A DNA stretch of 20,146 bases from Pseudomonadota bacterium. Its GTDB lineage: Bacteria; SZUA-182; DTGQ01. The stretch's first letter is position 1, and the number at the start of each line of letters is the position of its first letter. The stretch spans positions 1 through 20,146 of the forward strand of contig JAUWIR010000010.1 in the NCBI GenBank assembly GCA_030605265.1, in the 5' to 3' direction. The notes under the pieces are model-generated. The model worked only from the letters and a program-made list of their open reading frames with translations, was not told the origin of the DNA and searched no databases. Positions 8,009 through 14,228 of the stretch are shown here, piece after piece. The position numbers and the translations under genes were made by a program.

Positions 8009-8054
8009 CCTTAAACCTCCTTGTTTTTAAAAGCAAAACATGTTATAAAATAAA

Positions 8055-8179
8055 TCAGCCCGTGCAGGCAAAAAAAAGCCTGTGCGTTGCTGGGTAGGGT
8101 TTTGGTTACTGCGTTGCCACTAAGCTACAGGTAACTGAGGCCCTATTTTTTTAAACGCGCAAAATAATTAAATTATCAA
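8055..8179 (-). promoter_or_regulatory. Structured 5' leader of the replication operon
   Basis: The roughly 170-base untranslated leader before the first gene is rich in pairing. An outer stem TAGGG/CCCTA (8141-8145 with 8095-8099) encloses GTTAC/GTAAC (8131-8135 with 8105-8109). ACAGGC just before a run of eight U can pair upstream with CCUGU (8127-8131), giving a terminator-like shape, or downstream with GCCUG (8065-8069), giving an alternative hairpin. Such exclusive pairings are typical of attenuators and riboswitches. No known riboswitch class is recognised; the D-arm-like string TAGCTTAGTGGC is not part of a full tRNA. Confidence 0.5.
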
Positions 8180-8186
8180 TGAGCAG

Positions 8187-8215
8187 ATATTATATTAGTG
8201 AGTATAACATGTCAA
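8187..8215 (-). promoter_or_regulatory. Sigma70-type promoter of the replication operon
   Basis: On the minus strand a perfect TTGACA (8210-8215), a 17-base spacer and TAATAT (8187-8192). A TATAAT also fits with a 15-base spacer. Transcription would start near 8180 and run through the leader into the ribbon-helix-helix gene and on to the integrase. It is one of the strongest promoter matches in the element. Confidence 0.75.
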
Positions 8216-8238
8216 CCCTATATATTTCAAAAAGATAG

Positions 8239-8303
8239 GACATTTTTCTAATCAAAAAAAATGTCTGACAAATTTATCTCAACCAAAAATGTCTGACAAA
8301 TTT
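8239..8303. repeat. TGTCTGACA operator-like repeats upstream of the replication promoter
   Basis: A 19-bp direct repeat (AAAAATGTCTGACAAATTT) occurs at 8257-8275 and 8285-8303, 28 bases apart. Each contains the palindrome TGTC-T-GACA. An inverted partial copy (GACATTTTT, 8239-8247) faces the first. They lie just upstream of the -35 box of the replication promoter and overlap the end of the 308-residue gene. They are likely sites for a regulator or replication protein; which one is unknown. Confidence 0.55.
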
Positions 8304-8321
8304 TTATGAATTAAATTTGTC
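8295..8321 (-). terminator. Probable terminator after the 308-residue gene
   Basis: On the minus strand GACAAATTT (8313-8321) pairs with AAATTTGTC (8295-8303) around a nine-base loop containing the stop codon. AGACA and a run of five T follow. The stem is AT-rich, so termination may be weak. It overlaps one of the TGTCTGACA repeats. Confidence 0.4.
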
Positions 8322-9230
8322 CTCAAAAGGCAATTTGTTTTCTTCAACATTTTTGAGTATCTTATTTGCCGCCTTAATATCACGATCAAGAGCCTTGAGA
8401 CTGCTAGTTATACCTTCTTTCCTGTTATAAATTTTGTGCTTTTGTTTAAGTTTATCAATAATATCTAATTTATTATTTTCGGTTAGATTTATTAATTCAC
8501 AAGTTGTTTTAATAGCCTCCCTATACACATCTAGTTGCCTTTTCCTTATTTCAAATTCATTCTTTGTTAATGGTTTTATGTATTGGTTTTGTTGACTATT
8601 GGTGGTCTCTAATTTTTCTTTGATACAATCTTTCACTTTGGCGGTTAATTCTTTAAAAGAACCCTTTAAACAGTTGATTTGAAGATAAAGAAACATTTCT
8701 TCACTATATTTTTTTAGAAGAAAGTCTATGAATTGTTCTGGATCGAAATTACTAAAATTTGGTTCATTTTTTTTAGATATTTCCTGCCCTGCCTCTTCTG
8801 CCCTGCGTTTCGCGTTAATAATAAGTGGATTATTATCAAACCTTGGCGATTGATATCCATGAAATAAATATAGATACCCATCAATATCGCTTCTCAAAAC
8901 AGGAAGAAAATCTGTAACCGGTTTTGCCTCTGAACAAAAATCAGCAACCCATCCCTTCTGTGCTCCATACCCACAGTATGCCCCTCTCCTTTTATACCAG
9001 TCTTGAAAAGTTACCATGTGGATATCTCCAAAAAGATCAAAAGTGCCCGCGCTGGCTATTCTTTTAAAATCAGGATCAGACTCCTTTGCTGGGGAAGGTC
9101 CTCTTTCTCTTTCTGGTGGCAGCCCTTTTTCCTTTTCACAATACTGTTTATAGGCTTCACTCTCCTGTAACCACTCATACCACAGCTCATAAAATTCCTT
9201 TTTTTTTATTATTTTTTCATTCTTTTGCAA
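8304..9230 (-). CDS. Hypothetical protein of 308 residues
   Basis: An unrecognised protein with two parts. Residues 1-130 are aromatic-rich (KEFYELWYEWLQESEAYKQY, FGDIHMVTFQDWYKRRG, YLYLFHGYQ), with a charged linker near 33-52. Residues 150-308 are long, lysine- and glutamate-rich helices, probably coiled coil. Residues 137-146 (LIINAKRRAE) resemble a motif repeated in two zinc-ribbon proteins of this element (15327-15994). The start is TTG at 9230, preceded by GAGAGGTG at suitable distance; no better start exists. The gene lies behind a strong terminator with only about 40 bases for a promoter, so expression may need readthrough. WY..W..SE-YK-YC strings occur in unknown proteins of other mobile elements, from memory and unverified. 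Confidence 0.7.
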   Translation of the reverse strand: MQKNEKIIKKKEFYELWYEWLQESEAYKQYCEKEKGLPPERERGPSPAKESDPDFKRIASAGTFDLFGDIHMVTFQDWYKRRGAYCGYGAQKGWVADFCSEAKPVTDFLPVLRSDIDGYLYLFHGYQSPRFDNNPLIINAKRRAEEAGQEISKKNEPNFSNFDPEQFIDFLLKKYSEEMFLYLQINCLKGSFKELTAKVKDCIKEKLETTNSQQNQYIKPLTKNEFEIRKRQLDVYREAIKTTCELINLTENNKLDIIDKLKQKHKIYNRKEGITSSLKALDRDIKAANKILKNVEENKLPFEDKFNS

Positions 9231-9276
9231 ACCTGCACCTCTCTCTATATGTATACCTCTCGTTAACTTAATAAAA

Positions 9277-9339
9277 AGACCCAGAGGCTCCTGGAGAGGT
9301 ACAAAACAGGAGCCTTTTTCGGTGATCAGCCTAGGGTCT
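9277..9339 (-). terminator. Two-tier intrinsic terminator
   Basis: On the minus strand an inner nine-base-pair stem (AGGCTCCTG with CAGGAGCCT, 9307-9315 and 9285-9293) sits within an outer stem AGACCC/GGGTCT (9334-9339 and 9277-9282). The outer stem runs directly into TTTTTATT. This should end transcription coming from the 10945-9350 gene cluster. The inner stem followed by T's would also work on the plus strand, but no plus-strand gene reads into it. Confidence 0.75.
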
Positions 9340-9349
9340 AAAAATTATA

Positions 9350-9481
9350 CTACTCCTCTTTTTCCTTCGCAACGTCCCACCATGCAGTCCGGCATTTAGG
9401 CCATTGCCTCACATCTGGGTTTCTTGGCGCCCATATGTGGCCGCAACGCAAGCATGTGAGTTTTGGTAATTCGATTTTCAT
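9350..9481 (-). CDS. Small zinc-ribbon protein with a missing cysteine
   Basis: A 43-residue protein: MKIELPKLTCLRCGHIW, then APRNPDVRQWPKCRTAWWD and an acidic-basic tail. The layout CxxC...(C)PxC is that of tiny zinc ribbons (MKIELPKLTCLRCGHxWxPR...QCPKC) common beside accessory genes in mobile elements. Here the third ligand position reads Trp (QWPKC) instead of Cys, so metal binding may be weakened. AGGAGG lies four bases before the ATG, supporting expression. It overlaps the 3' end of the upstream 93-residue gene by 86 bases in another frame. Confidence 0.7.
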   Translation of the reverse strand: MKIELPKLTCLRCGHIWAPRNPDVRQWPKCRTAWWDVAKEKEE

Positions 9482-9677
9482 TTGTCCTCCTCTTCGTCTC
9501 ATAATTATCAAGAATTGAATCTTCATTTATTTCCGGATATGCTATTTCTTGGTTTAATTTATCGCGCAAAAGTTTAAGGGTTCCTTTTTTCCTATACCAA
9601 AGCGGCCTTAAGTTTTCGATCATATCAAATAAAGTTGTCATTGAACGTAATGCTTCCAGCTCTTCTTCATTAAACAT
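9396..9677 (-). CDS. Hypothetical protein of 93 residues
   Basis: An unrecognised, mainly helical protein (MFNEEELEALRSMTTLFDMI...NLRPLWYRKKGTLKLL). The start is supported by a purine-rich GGGGG site just upstream. The first 65 residues look like a genuine protein. The last 30, running through the start of the small zinc-ribbon gene in a different frame, are basic and atypical, so the gene may once have ended earlier. It lies 26 bases after the 217-residue gene in the same transcription unit. Confidence 0.5.
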   Translation of the reverse strand: MFNEEELEALRSMTTLFDMIENLRPLWYRKKGTLKLLRDKLNQEIAYPEINEDSILDNYETKRRTNENRITKTHMLALRPHMGAKKPRCEAMA

Positions 9678-9703
9678 AAGCCCCCTTCCTCGAAAATTAT
9701 TTA

Positions 9704-10357
9704 TTATACTTGTACTGGCTCTGCTTCCTCCACTGTCGAAATTTGAATACTTTTTTTAAAAATAATTTTGTCATACTTGTCAATCAAGTCATCATATTTT
9801 TTAGTCTTATAAGCTTCACGTAATAACTGAGAGGCAGGAATAAAGATATCCCGAAGGAAGGTTACGAGATCAAGGTATCTCTCGCACATGTATTCCAAGT
9901 TTGGTCCGTTTATGGGGTTCCCGAATTCGCCATCAAGGCCGGGAGAAAGAATATCGTCACAAAAGGGAATGAAAAAACTATAGAGTGACTGCCCTACATC
10001 ATCCTTTTTTTCTTCGGGATCTTCTATTGATTCTGCCTCGGTGAGTTCCTCGACTATGGTTTTTAAAACATCCCTCACCTTAAAGATGAAATCAAACTTA
10101 AACGATTTTTGGTAGATAAGTTCATTCACTGTTATTTTGGATAAAGAGGGTTTGGTGGTATTTATATGTTCCATTTGAATATTTCCAACAACCCCTTGTA
10201 GCAATTCTTTTTCAAATCCTTCAAGCTCAGAGGCTGGGATAGTGTCTAGGGCTTGTTTGACGCCTTTAATGGTTAATATAGTTGATAATAATGAATTTGT
10301 ATTTTGAGTTTTATTGATGACATTTTCTTGGCTTTCAACTTTTTTATCTTCTGGCAT
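9704..10357 (-). CDS. Hypothetical protein of 217 residues
   Basis: An unrecognised soluble protein. Residues 1-20 are polar and probably disordered. The rest is helical with an acidic middle (EELTEAESIEDPEEKKDD) and an aromatic segment (LEYMCERYLDLVTFLRDIF). No catalytic or DNA-binding motif, signal peptide or membrane segment is seen. AGAGAGGAAAATAGAA precedes the start. It lies between the 85-residue gene and the 93-residue gene and is probably cotranscribed with both from the promoter near 11000. Structural, regulatory or host-interaction roles are all possible. Confidence 0.65.
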   Translation of the reverse strand: MPEDKKVESQENVINKTQNTNSLLSTILTIKGVKQALDTIPASELEGFEKELLQGVVGNIQMEHINTTKPSLSKITVNELIYQKSFKFDFIFKVRDVLKTIVEELTEAESIEDPEEKKDDVGQSLYSFFIPFCDDILSPGLDGEFGNPINGPNLEYMCERYLDLVTFLRDIFIPASQLLREAYKTKKYDDLIDKYDKIIFKKSIQISTVEEAEPVQV

Positions 10358-10380
10358 TTCTATTTTCCTCTCTCTCTTTT

Positions 10381-10638
10381 TTAATTTTCTGATATTTGGT
10401 TGATTAGATTACTTAACGCCGTTATTGTTCCAAAAATACGTTTATAGATATGATCGATTAAAAATTTAAAAACACAAATCCTACTTAAAAACTGAACCTG
10501 ATTAGCTAATGAAATCAATCGATCTATTTCGCTCTGTAGGCAGACTATGACCTCGGATGGTGGTTTTCCGTTGTTGGCTGGCAATGGTGAAGGCAGTGGT
10601 GGTTTAAGGGTTGATACTTGGGGTGGTGGGTATAACAT
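10381..10638 (-). CDS. Proline-rich small hypothetical protein
   Basis: An 85-residue protein with a proline-rich N terminus (MLYPPPQVSTLKPPLPSPLP) followed by two predicted helices (SEVIVCLQSEIDRLISLANQ and KFLIDHIYKRIFGTI). The start at 10638 is chosen because AAGGAGG lies six bases before it; a frame open 15 codons further upstream has no such site. The proline-rich head could be a linker or interaction arm. Family unknown. It lies downstream of a HTH gene and an inverted-repeat region. Confidence 0.6.
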   Translation of the reverse strand: MLYPPPQVSTLKPPLPSPLPANNGKPPSEVIVCLQSEIDRLISLANQVQFLSRICVFKFLIDHIYKRIFGTITALSNLINQISEN

Positions 10639-10683
10639 GATTCCTCCTTGTGGAGGACGGTACTTTATTTTATAATGAGGCAT

Positions 10684-10751
10684 CCGGTTTCATGGTGACC
10701 GTCACAATTACCATGAAATCGGCTAGGTTCTGGATAGGTGTTAGCGCACCT
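10684..10751. repeat. Two adjacent inverted repeats between the HTH and proline-rich genes
   Basis: CCG-x-TTTCATGGT (10684-10696) faces ACCATGAAA-x-CGG (10710-10722), a 12-of-13 stem. The loop holds a small dyad, GTGAC-c-GTCAC. Beside it AGGTG (10736-10740) faces CACCT (10747-10751), flanked by partly matching arms (TTCTGGAT/TTCCGGGA). The region reads into the proline-rich gene leader and may be a processed leader, an attenuator or operators. Confidence 0.45.
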
Positions 10752-10768
10752 TCCGGGACCGACTTATA

Positions 10769-10945
10769 TTATTTTCCTTCTTTGTGATTCTTTATCCATT
10801 CTACAATTTCGTCTTTATCAAACAATCTACGTTTACCAACCTTATATGACGGGATCGCACCTTCTTTTATATATTTATTAATTGTGCCAAGTCCAAGCCC
10901 GACTACCGTTGATAATTCTTTTATATTTATGAACTTCTTTTCCAT
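10769..10945 (-). CDS. Excisionase-like helix-turn-helix protein
   Basis: A 58-residue MerR/excisionase-type HTH (Hth_17 pattern): MEKKFINIKELSTVVGLG, recognition helix TINKYIKEGAIPSY, then the typical KVGKRRLFDKDEIVEWI wing. Such proteins act as excisionases bending attachment-site DNA or as small regulators. It starts with the same MEKKFI as the HTH gene at 16911-17105, suggesting relatedness. It lies first behind the promoter at 10991-11017 and heads the accessory gene cluster. It is far from either attachment site, so a regulatory role is somewhat more likely than excision. Confidence 0.82.
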   Translation of the reverse strand: MEKKFINIKELSTVVGLGLGTINKYIKEGAIPSYKVGKRRLFDKDEIVEWIKNHKEGK

Positions 10946-10990
10946 TTTTTTTAACCTATTATTATCTGTTTCTATTCAGTGTCATTCATT

Positions 10991-11017
10991 ATTATACTAT
11001 CTTATCGCCATTGTCAA
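10991..11017 (-). promoter_or_regulatory. Promoter for the HTH/accessory operon
   Basis: On the minus strand TTGACA (11012-11017) and TATAAT (10991-10996), both consensus, separated by 15 bases. The short spacer might be relieved by TAATAA two bases on. Transcription would begin near 10984, about 40 bases before the HTH start codon. Confidence 0.55.
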
Positions 11018-11082
11018 CAAAAAAATTCACTCCTCGAAAAATTATGTTGAGTTTCTTTAGCTGAATAGGGATATTAATCAAA

Positions 11083-11109
11083 AAGAAGTGAACATGTAGT
11101 CCACTTCTT
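11083..11109 (-). terminator. Intrinsic terminator, minus strand
   Basis: AAGAAGTG (on the minus strand, 11109-11102) pairs with CACTTCTT (11090-11083) around an 11-base loop, followed by TTTTGA. It would stop a short minus-strand transcript arising in 11110-11225, where AAGGAGG and an 18-codon ATG frame are seen but no convincing gene. It may equally insulate the HTH operon. Confidence 0.45.
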
Positions 11110-11225
11110 GGGTTATCCCAAATATTTCCACCATCAGCCCCTTCAAGCAATACTTTAGCCCACCCTCCTTATAATTAGTATAATTAATAATATACAGCGA
11201 TACATAATTATTATATAAGTTCATA

Positions 11226-11255
11226 TTGACAAAAATGTAAAAAAATTGATAAAAT
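11226..11255 (+). promoter_or_regulatory. Promoter of the lipoprotein gene
   Basis: TTGACA (11226-11231), an 18-base spacer and TAAAAT (11250-11255). AAGGAG follows eight to nine bases before the ATG at 11283. This gives the lipoprotein its own plus-strand promoter, opposite to most of the element. Confidence 0.65.
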
Positions 11256-11282
11256 AACAGAAACATATTAAGGAGAATATAT

Positions 11283-11963
11283 ATGAAAAAACAATTTAAG
11301 ATAATTTTAATATTTTTTGCAATAACTTTACTTTTTGGCTGTGGGGAACCAGACCAGCCGCGGGAACAAGAACTAAAAGCCACCATCACGAGCCCTGATA
11401 AATCAGTGTACTCTTTGGGTAAAGAAATATATTTTGCTGGTAGCGGAAGGGATTGTTATCGGACTGACGATGGAAAAAGCTGGGAGACATATTACCTTGC
11501 CGGCAGCGATTTGGTTTGGTCATCCTCAATTAATGGTGATCTCGGAGTAGGGGAAAATTTTACCCGGGATGATTTGTCTCCAGGTGATCATAAGATAAAG
11601 CTGACCGCTATAGGTCTTGATGGTACAGACTCAGATTCTGTTGCCATCACGGTCAATGGAACAAAAGTTACCATTATAGAGCCAACCAATAACTCGAAAT
11701 ATTCTTTCGGGGATAACATAATCTTTAAGGGTAGGGCAGAGAATTATTATCTGGATGATGACGGAAATTTGAAATTAGACACCATTCCAGAAGATGATCT
11801 GGTTAGTCTGGAATGGACATCTTCAATTAATGGATGGTTTGGAGAAGATGACAATTTCACCAAAGATAATTTATCGATTGGTGAACACACTATCACATTG
11901 ACTATTATGGTAGGGCAAAATGATACAGCCTCCGCATTGGTAAAAATCACGGTTAAGGAATGA
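11283..11963 (+). CDS. Lipoprotein with two tandem Ig-like repeats
   Basis: A 226-residue secreted lipoprotein. Residues 1-19 are a type II signal peptide (MKKQFK, hydrophobic stretch, lipobox LFGC) with the lipidated Cys at 20. The mature part consists of two similar beta-sandwich, Ig/PKD-like repeats (about 32-125 and 126-226). Each starts with a Thr-Ile-x-x-P strand, carries W(S/T)SSING in the middle and ends with an ADHxIxLTxxxxDxxxAxxxITV-like pattern. It would sit on the cell surface or in the periplasm. Single gene with its own promoter and terminator-like palindrome, so it is probably cargo: adhesion, surface exclusion or superinfection defence are possible, none shown. The ribosome binding site AAGGAG is good. 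Confidence 0.82.
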   Translation: MKKQFKIILIFFAITLLFGCGEPDQPREQELKATITSPDKSVYSLGKEIYFAGSGRDCYRTDDGKSWETYYLAGSDLVWSSSINGDLGVGENFTRDDLSPGDHKIKLTAIGLDGTDSDSVAITVNGTKVTIIEPTNNSKYSFGDNIIFKGRAENYYLDDDGNLKLDTIPEDDLVSLEWTSSINGWFGEDDNFTKDNLSIGEHTITLTIMVGQNDTASALVKITVKE

Positions 11964-11968
11964 ACCAT

Positions 11969-12409
11969 GCCTATCCGGGTGGTCTATGGGAATTCCCGTA
12001 GACCTGGAAAGTATCACCCACGCGCAAAGGTATTCAGTTTTATTTCAACCCCTGGAGGTTTCAATAAATCGATGCGGTAGGTTTTTCCGGCCTCATCAAA
12101 TAAAAGGGATTGTATCCTTTTCTTTCGCTACTCAAATTTATGAAGCGAATATTTCGCCACAATCGTCCAGCAAATAGCCTTTTTTTTGACTTTAAATTTC
12201 AACCTACACAACCTTATTTCTAAGATTTGAATGAGAGAAAAATGGCGCGCAAACCGATCGTGGAGAATAGAGGGACTCTTGAGTAACATTCTTCCGGTCG
12301 AATCTTTGTATTCACTGCCCTAAAAATTCAGGTGAGCGAAGTCTTTAGGGAGGTTTCTGAATTTATAATTAACTGATTTAGGTATGAGGACGGCCGAAAA
12401 TTCAGCCGT
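11969..12409. other. Gene-free interval with palindromes
   Basis: No convincing gene in 440 bases. It holds a 24-base near-perfect palindrome (11981-12004), a GCGAA/TTCGC dyad (12145-12157) and overlapping inverted repeats CCCTAAA/TTTAGGG (12318-12350) and AAATTCAG/CTGAATTT (12324-12364). A 14-codon frame MARKPIVENRGTLE at 12242-12286 vaguely recalls REP-associated transposase N termini but is too short to claim. Confidence 0.5.
11981..12004. repeat. 24-bp palindrome downstream of the lipoprotein gene
   Basis: GGTCTATGGGAA is followed directly by TTCCCGTAGACC: 11 of 12 positions pair and the twelfth can form a G-U pair. Flanking GGGTG/CACCC may extend it. It lies 18 bases after the lipoprotein stop. 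There is no T run, so it may be a DNA-binding or mRNA-stabilising element and not a simple terminator. Confidence 0.5.
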
Positions 12410-12658
12410 CTAAAAATTCTTCTGAGCACTCCAAATTCCATCACGAGAAATTACAAAATATTCTTGGTTGGCCCCGGGGATTTTCCTTATTATCTCCTCA
12501 AAATTGAGGAGATAAAAGTCTTCGGGAATATCCAAATTTCTAATTAATCGAAGTACATTGTTATGCCTTTTCCCAAACTTCCGAGCAATATCCAAAGAAG
12601 TTGTCCAAAGCTGATCCCCTTGGTTGATAATTTCGATTGCTGTGGTTTTTTTCACCAT
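12410..12658 (-). CDS. Rha-family-like phage regulatory protein, C-terminally short
   Basis: An 82-residue protein with the N-terminal part of the phage Rha (pRha) domain: LWTTSLDIARKFGKRHNNVL, LIRNLDIPEDFYLLNFEEI and EYFVISRDGIW, the conserved blocks in order. Family members usually continue after TRDGF with a MGFTGKKA-type segment and often a second domain. Here the frame ends six residues after RDGIW. Neither other frame restores the missing part. It is therefore a minimal or truncated Rha protein; these are linked to phage lysogeny control and host interference. The ribosome binding site is weak. A GACGGC/GCCGTC hairpin (12391-12412) follows the stop. Orientation is opposite to the adjacent lipoprotein and Fic genes. 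Confidence 0.65.
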   Translation of the reverse strand: MVKKTTAIEIINQGDQLWTTSLDIARKFGKRHNNVLRLIRNLDIPEDFYLLNFEEIIRKIPGANQEYFVISRDGIWSAQKNF

Positions 12659-12834
12659 TTTTTCAGCCTGGCAAAATAATAAGGGTAAGGTCTTGGTTTG
12701 GGAAAATAGGCATGTGAGCCGATCACTGAGGGGTAAAATAAAGGGGATTCTTCGCCACCATCTACCCAGCTTCGCCTCTGCGTCTGCCTCTTTATCACTT
12801 AATTTTCTATCTTAAGACTCTTAAATTACGAAGT

Positions 12835-12880
12835 TTGATTTTATTCTTAGTTACGATTATAATAAAAAATCGTAACTAAG
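12835..12880 (+). promoter_or_regulatory. Fic promoter embedded in a 13-bp palindromic operator
   Basis: TTGATT (12835-12840), a 17-base spacer and TATAAT (12858-12863) form a good promoter. The perfect inverted repeat CTTAGTTACGATT / AATCGTAACTAAG (12846-12858 and 12868-12880) brackets the -10 box. A protein bound to the palindrome would block RNA polymerase. The Fic protein has a C-terminal HTH, so autorepression is the simplest reading. Confidence 0.75.
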
Positions 12881-12908
12881 TAAATTTTATGTTATGGAGA
12901 GCGTAATT

Positions 12909-14024
12909 ATGAAAAGTGGAAAATGGGTACAGATACAACAAAATCAAAGAGCAAAGGCATTTATTCCATATTTTTTACCACTAAAATCAAATTTACAGAT
13001 ACCCGCAGTTTTATTATCCAAGGCTAACCGATTTTTAGGAAGGCTAGATGGTATAAGTGAACTTTTACCGGATCTTGATTTTTTTATTTTTATGTATATC
13101 AAAAAAGAAGCCACCGCCTCATCACAAATCGAAGGAACTTCAGCAAATCTTACTGATTTATTAAAGTCAGAAGCTAGGATTAAAGATCCCACAATTCCGC
13201 TAGATGTTAAAGAAATAATAAATTACATAAATGCTTTAAATTATGGAATAGAAAGGATTAAAGAATTACCTTTATCTTTAAGACTTATAAGAGAAATACA
13301 TTCTATCCTTTTAAAAGATGTGAGAGGTGAGGATAAAGCCCCAGGGGATTTTAGAAAAAGTCAAAACTGGATTGGAGCCAAAATAATAAATAGTGCAACT
13401 TATGTCCCGCCCCCACCTAATGAGTTATATCCTCTTTTAGATAATTTCGAAAAATTTCTGCATTTAGATTTAGATATACCAATATTGATAAAAACCGCTT
13501 TAATTCATTACCAGTTTGAATTAATTCATCCTTTTTTAGACGGGAATGGAAGGATAGGCAGACTCTTAATAACCCTTTATCTTTATGAAAGAGATATTTT
13601 GAAATACCCCCTCCTTTATCTTTCTGATTATTTTAGGAAATATAGAAGTCAATATTATGACAAATTAGATAATATTTCTAAAAAAGGTGAAGTAGAAGAA
13701 TGGATTAAGTTTTTTTTAGAAGCAATAATGGAAATTTCTAAAGAAGCAGTAGAGCTTTCTAGAAAAATTAATGAGTTAAAAAATAGAGATACAGAAAAAA
13801 TTATACATTCAGGAAAAATAATAAAGAATGCTACGATGATATTGAAAAAATTATTTAATCAACCCTTTATTACGGCTAAAACGGTAAAAGACTTAACTCA
13901 ATTAAGCACACCAAACGCTAATAATTTAATCCACCATCTTTTAAATTTAGAGATATTACAAGAACGGCAACATAGAAAAAGAAATAGAGTGTTCTGTTAT
14001 AGTGACTATTTAAAACTTTTTTAA
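12909..14024 (+). CDS. Fic (Fido) domain protein with C-terminal HTH
   Basis: A 371-residue AMP-transferase-like protein (numbering here from the ATG five codons upstream). An N-terminal Fic_N region contains the inhibitory helix signature S-x-x-x-E-G (SSQIEG, about 76-81), placing it in the class with N-terminal autoinhibition. The Fic active-site motif HPFLDGNGRIGR (about 212-223) is complete, including the catalytic His and both Arg, so the enzyme is predicted active once inhibition is relieved. Residues 306-360 form a winged-helix domain (TAKTVKDLTQLSTPNANNLI). The start at 12909 is chosen because GGAGAG lies seven bases before it; the earlier ATG has no such site. Strongly AT-rich codon use, own promoter and opposite orientation mark it as cargo, possibly anti-phage or addiction related. 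Confidence 0.93.
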   Translation: MKSGKWVQIQQNQRAKAFIPYFLPLKSNLQIPAVLLSKANRFLGRLDGISELLPDLDFFIFMYIKKEATASSQIEGTSANLTDLLKSEARIKDPTIPLDVKEIINYINALNYGIERIKELPLSLRLIREIHSILLKDVRGEDKAPGDFRKSQNWIGAKIINSATYVPPPPNELYPLLDNFEKFLHLDLDIPILIKTALIHYQFELIHPFLDGNGRIGRLLITLYLYERDILKYPLLYLSDYFRKYRSQYYDKLDNISKKGEVEEWIKFFLEAIMEISKEAVELSRKINELKNRDTEKIIHSGKIIKNATMILKKLFNQPFITAKTVKDLTQLSTPNANNLIHHLLNLEILQERQHRKRNRVFCYSDYLKLF

Positions 14025-14078
14025 ATTATTACTCTCGACTTAATCGAATTACAAAAAAGAGTGGATCTGTAAAGGTTA

Positions 14079-14142
14079 TTGGAGAGCCCACGTTACTTTG
14101 AATGGAATCCAAACCCTCTTTATCTAAAAATAGGCTCTCCAA
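14079..14142. repeat. 10-bp inverted repeat downstream of fic
   Basis: TTGGAGAGCC (14079-14088) faces GGCTCTCCAA (14133-14142) across 44 bases. AAAGAG/CTCTTT can pair in and around it. Nearby TTACTTT occurs at 14093 and 14189 with an inverted AAAGTAA at about 14207. It may end the fic transcript or hold operators. No gene is visible in 14025-14228. Confidence 0.45.
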
Positions 14143-14228
14143 GTAATTTATTGTTTTGTTGATCGTTATTCACTATGAGCTAAAGTGTTACTTTATTCTC
14201 CATGAGTCAAAGTAATGTTTTAATCTCT

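Noticed and set aside
8090..8145. Possible tRNA on the minus strand (TAGCTTAGTGGC resembles a D-arm).
   Set aside because: No acceptor pairing of seven, no T-loop (GTTCRA) and no CCA-type end; better explained as part of the structured leader.
11078..11389. 103-codon minus-strand frame across the lipoprotein promoter and start.
   Set aside because: It overlaps the signal-peptide region of a convincing gene, runs through an intergenic AT-rich stretch and lacks a ribosome binding site at its start.
12242..12286. MARKPIVENRGTLE frame as remnant of a REP-associated transposase, given palindromes nearby.
   Set aside because: Only the first five residues resemble that family, no downstream motif in any frame, and the palindromes are unlike typical REP elements.
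7835..12658. Toxin-antitoxin pair involving one of the ribbon-helix-helix proteins or Fic.
   Set aside because: No RelE/ParE/PIN-like partner lies beside either ribbon-helix-helix gene, and Fic carries its own inhibitory helix instead of a separate antitoxin.
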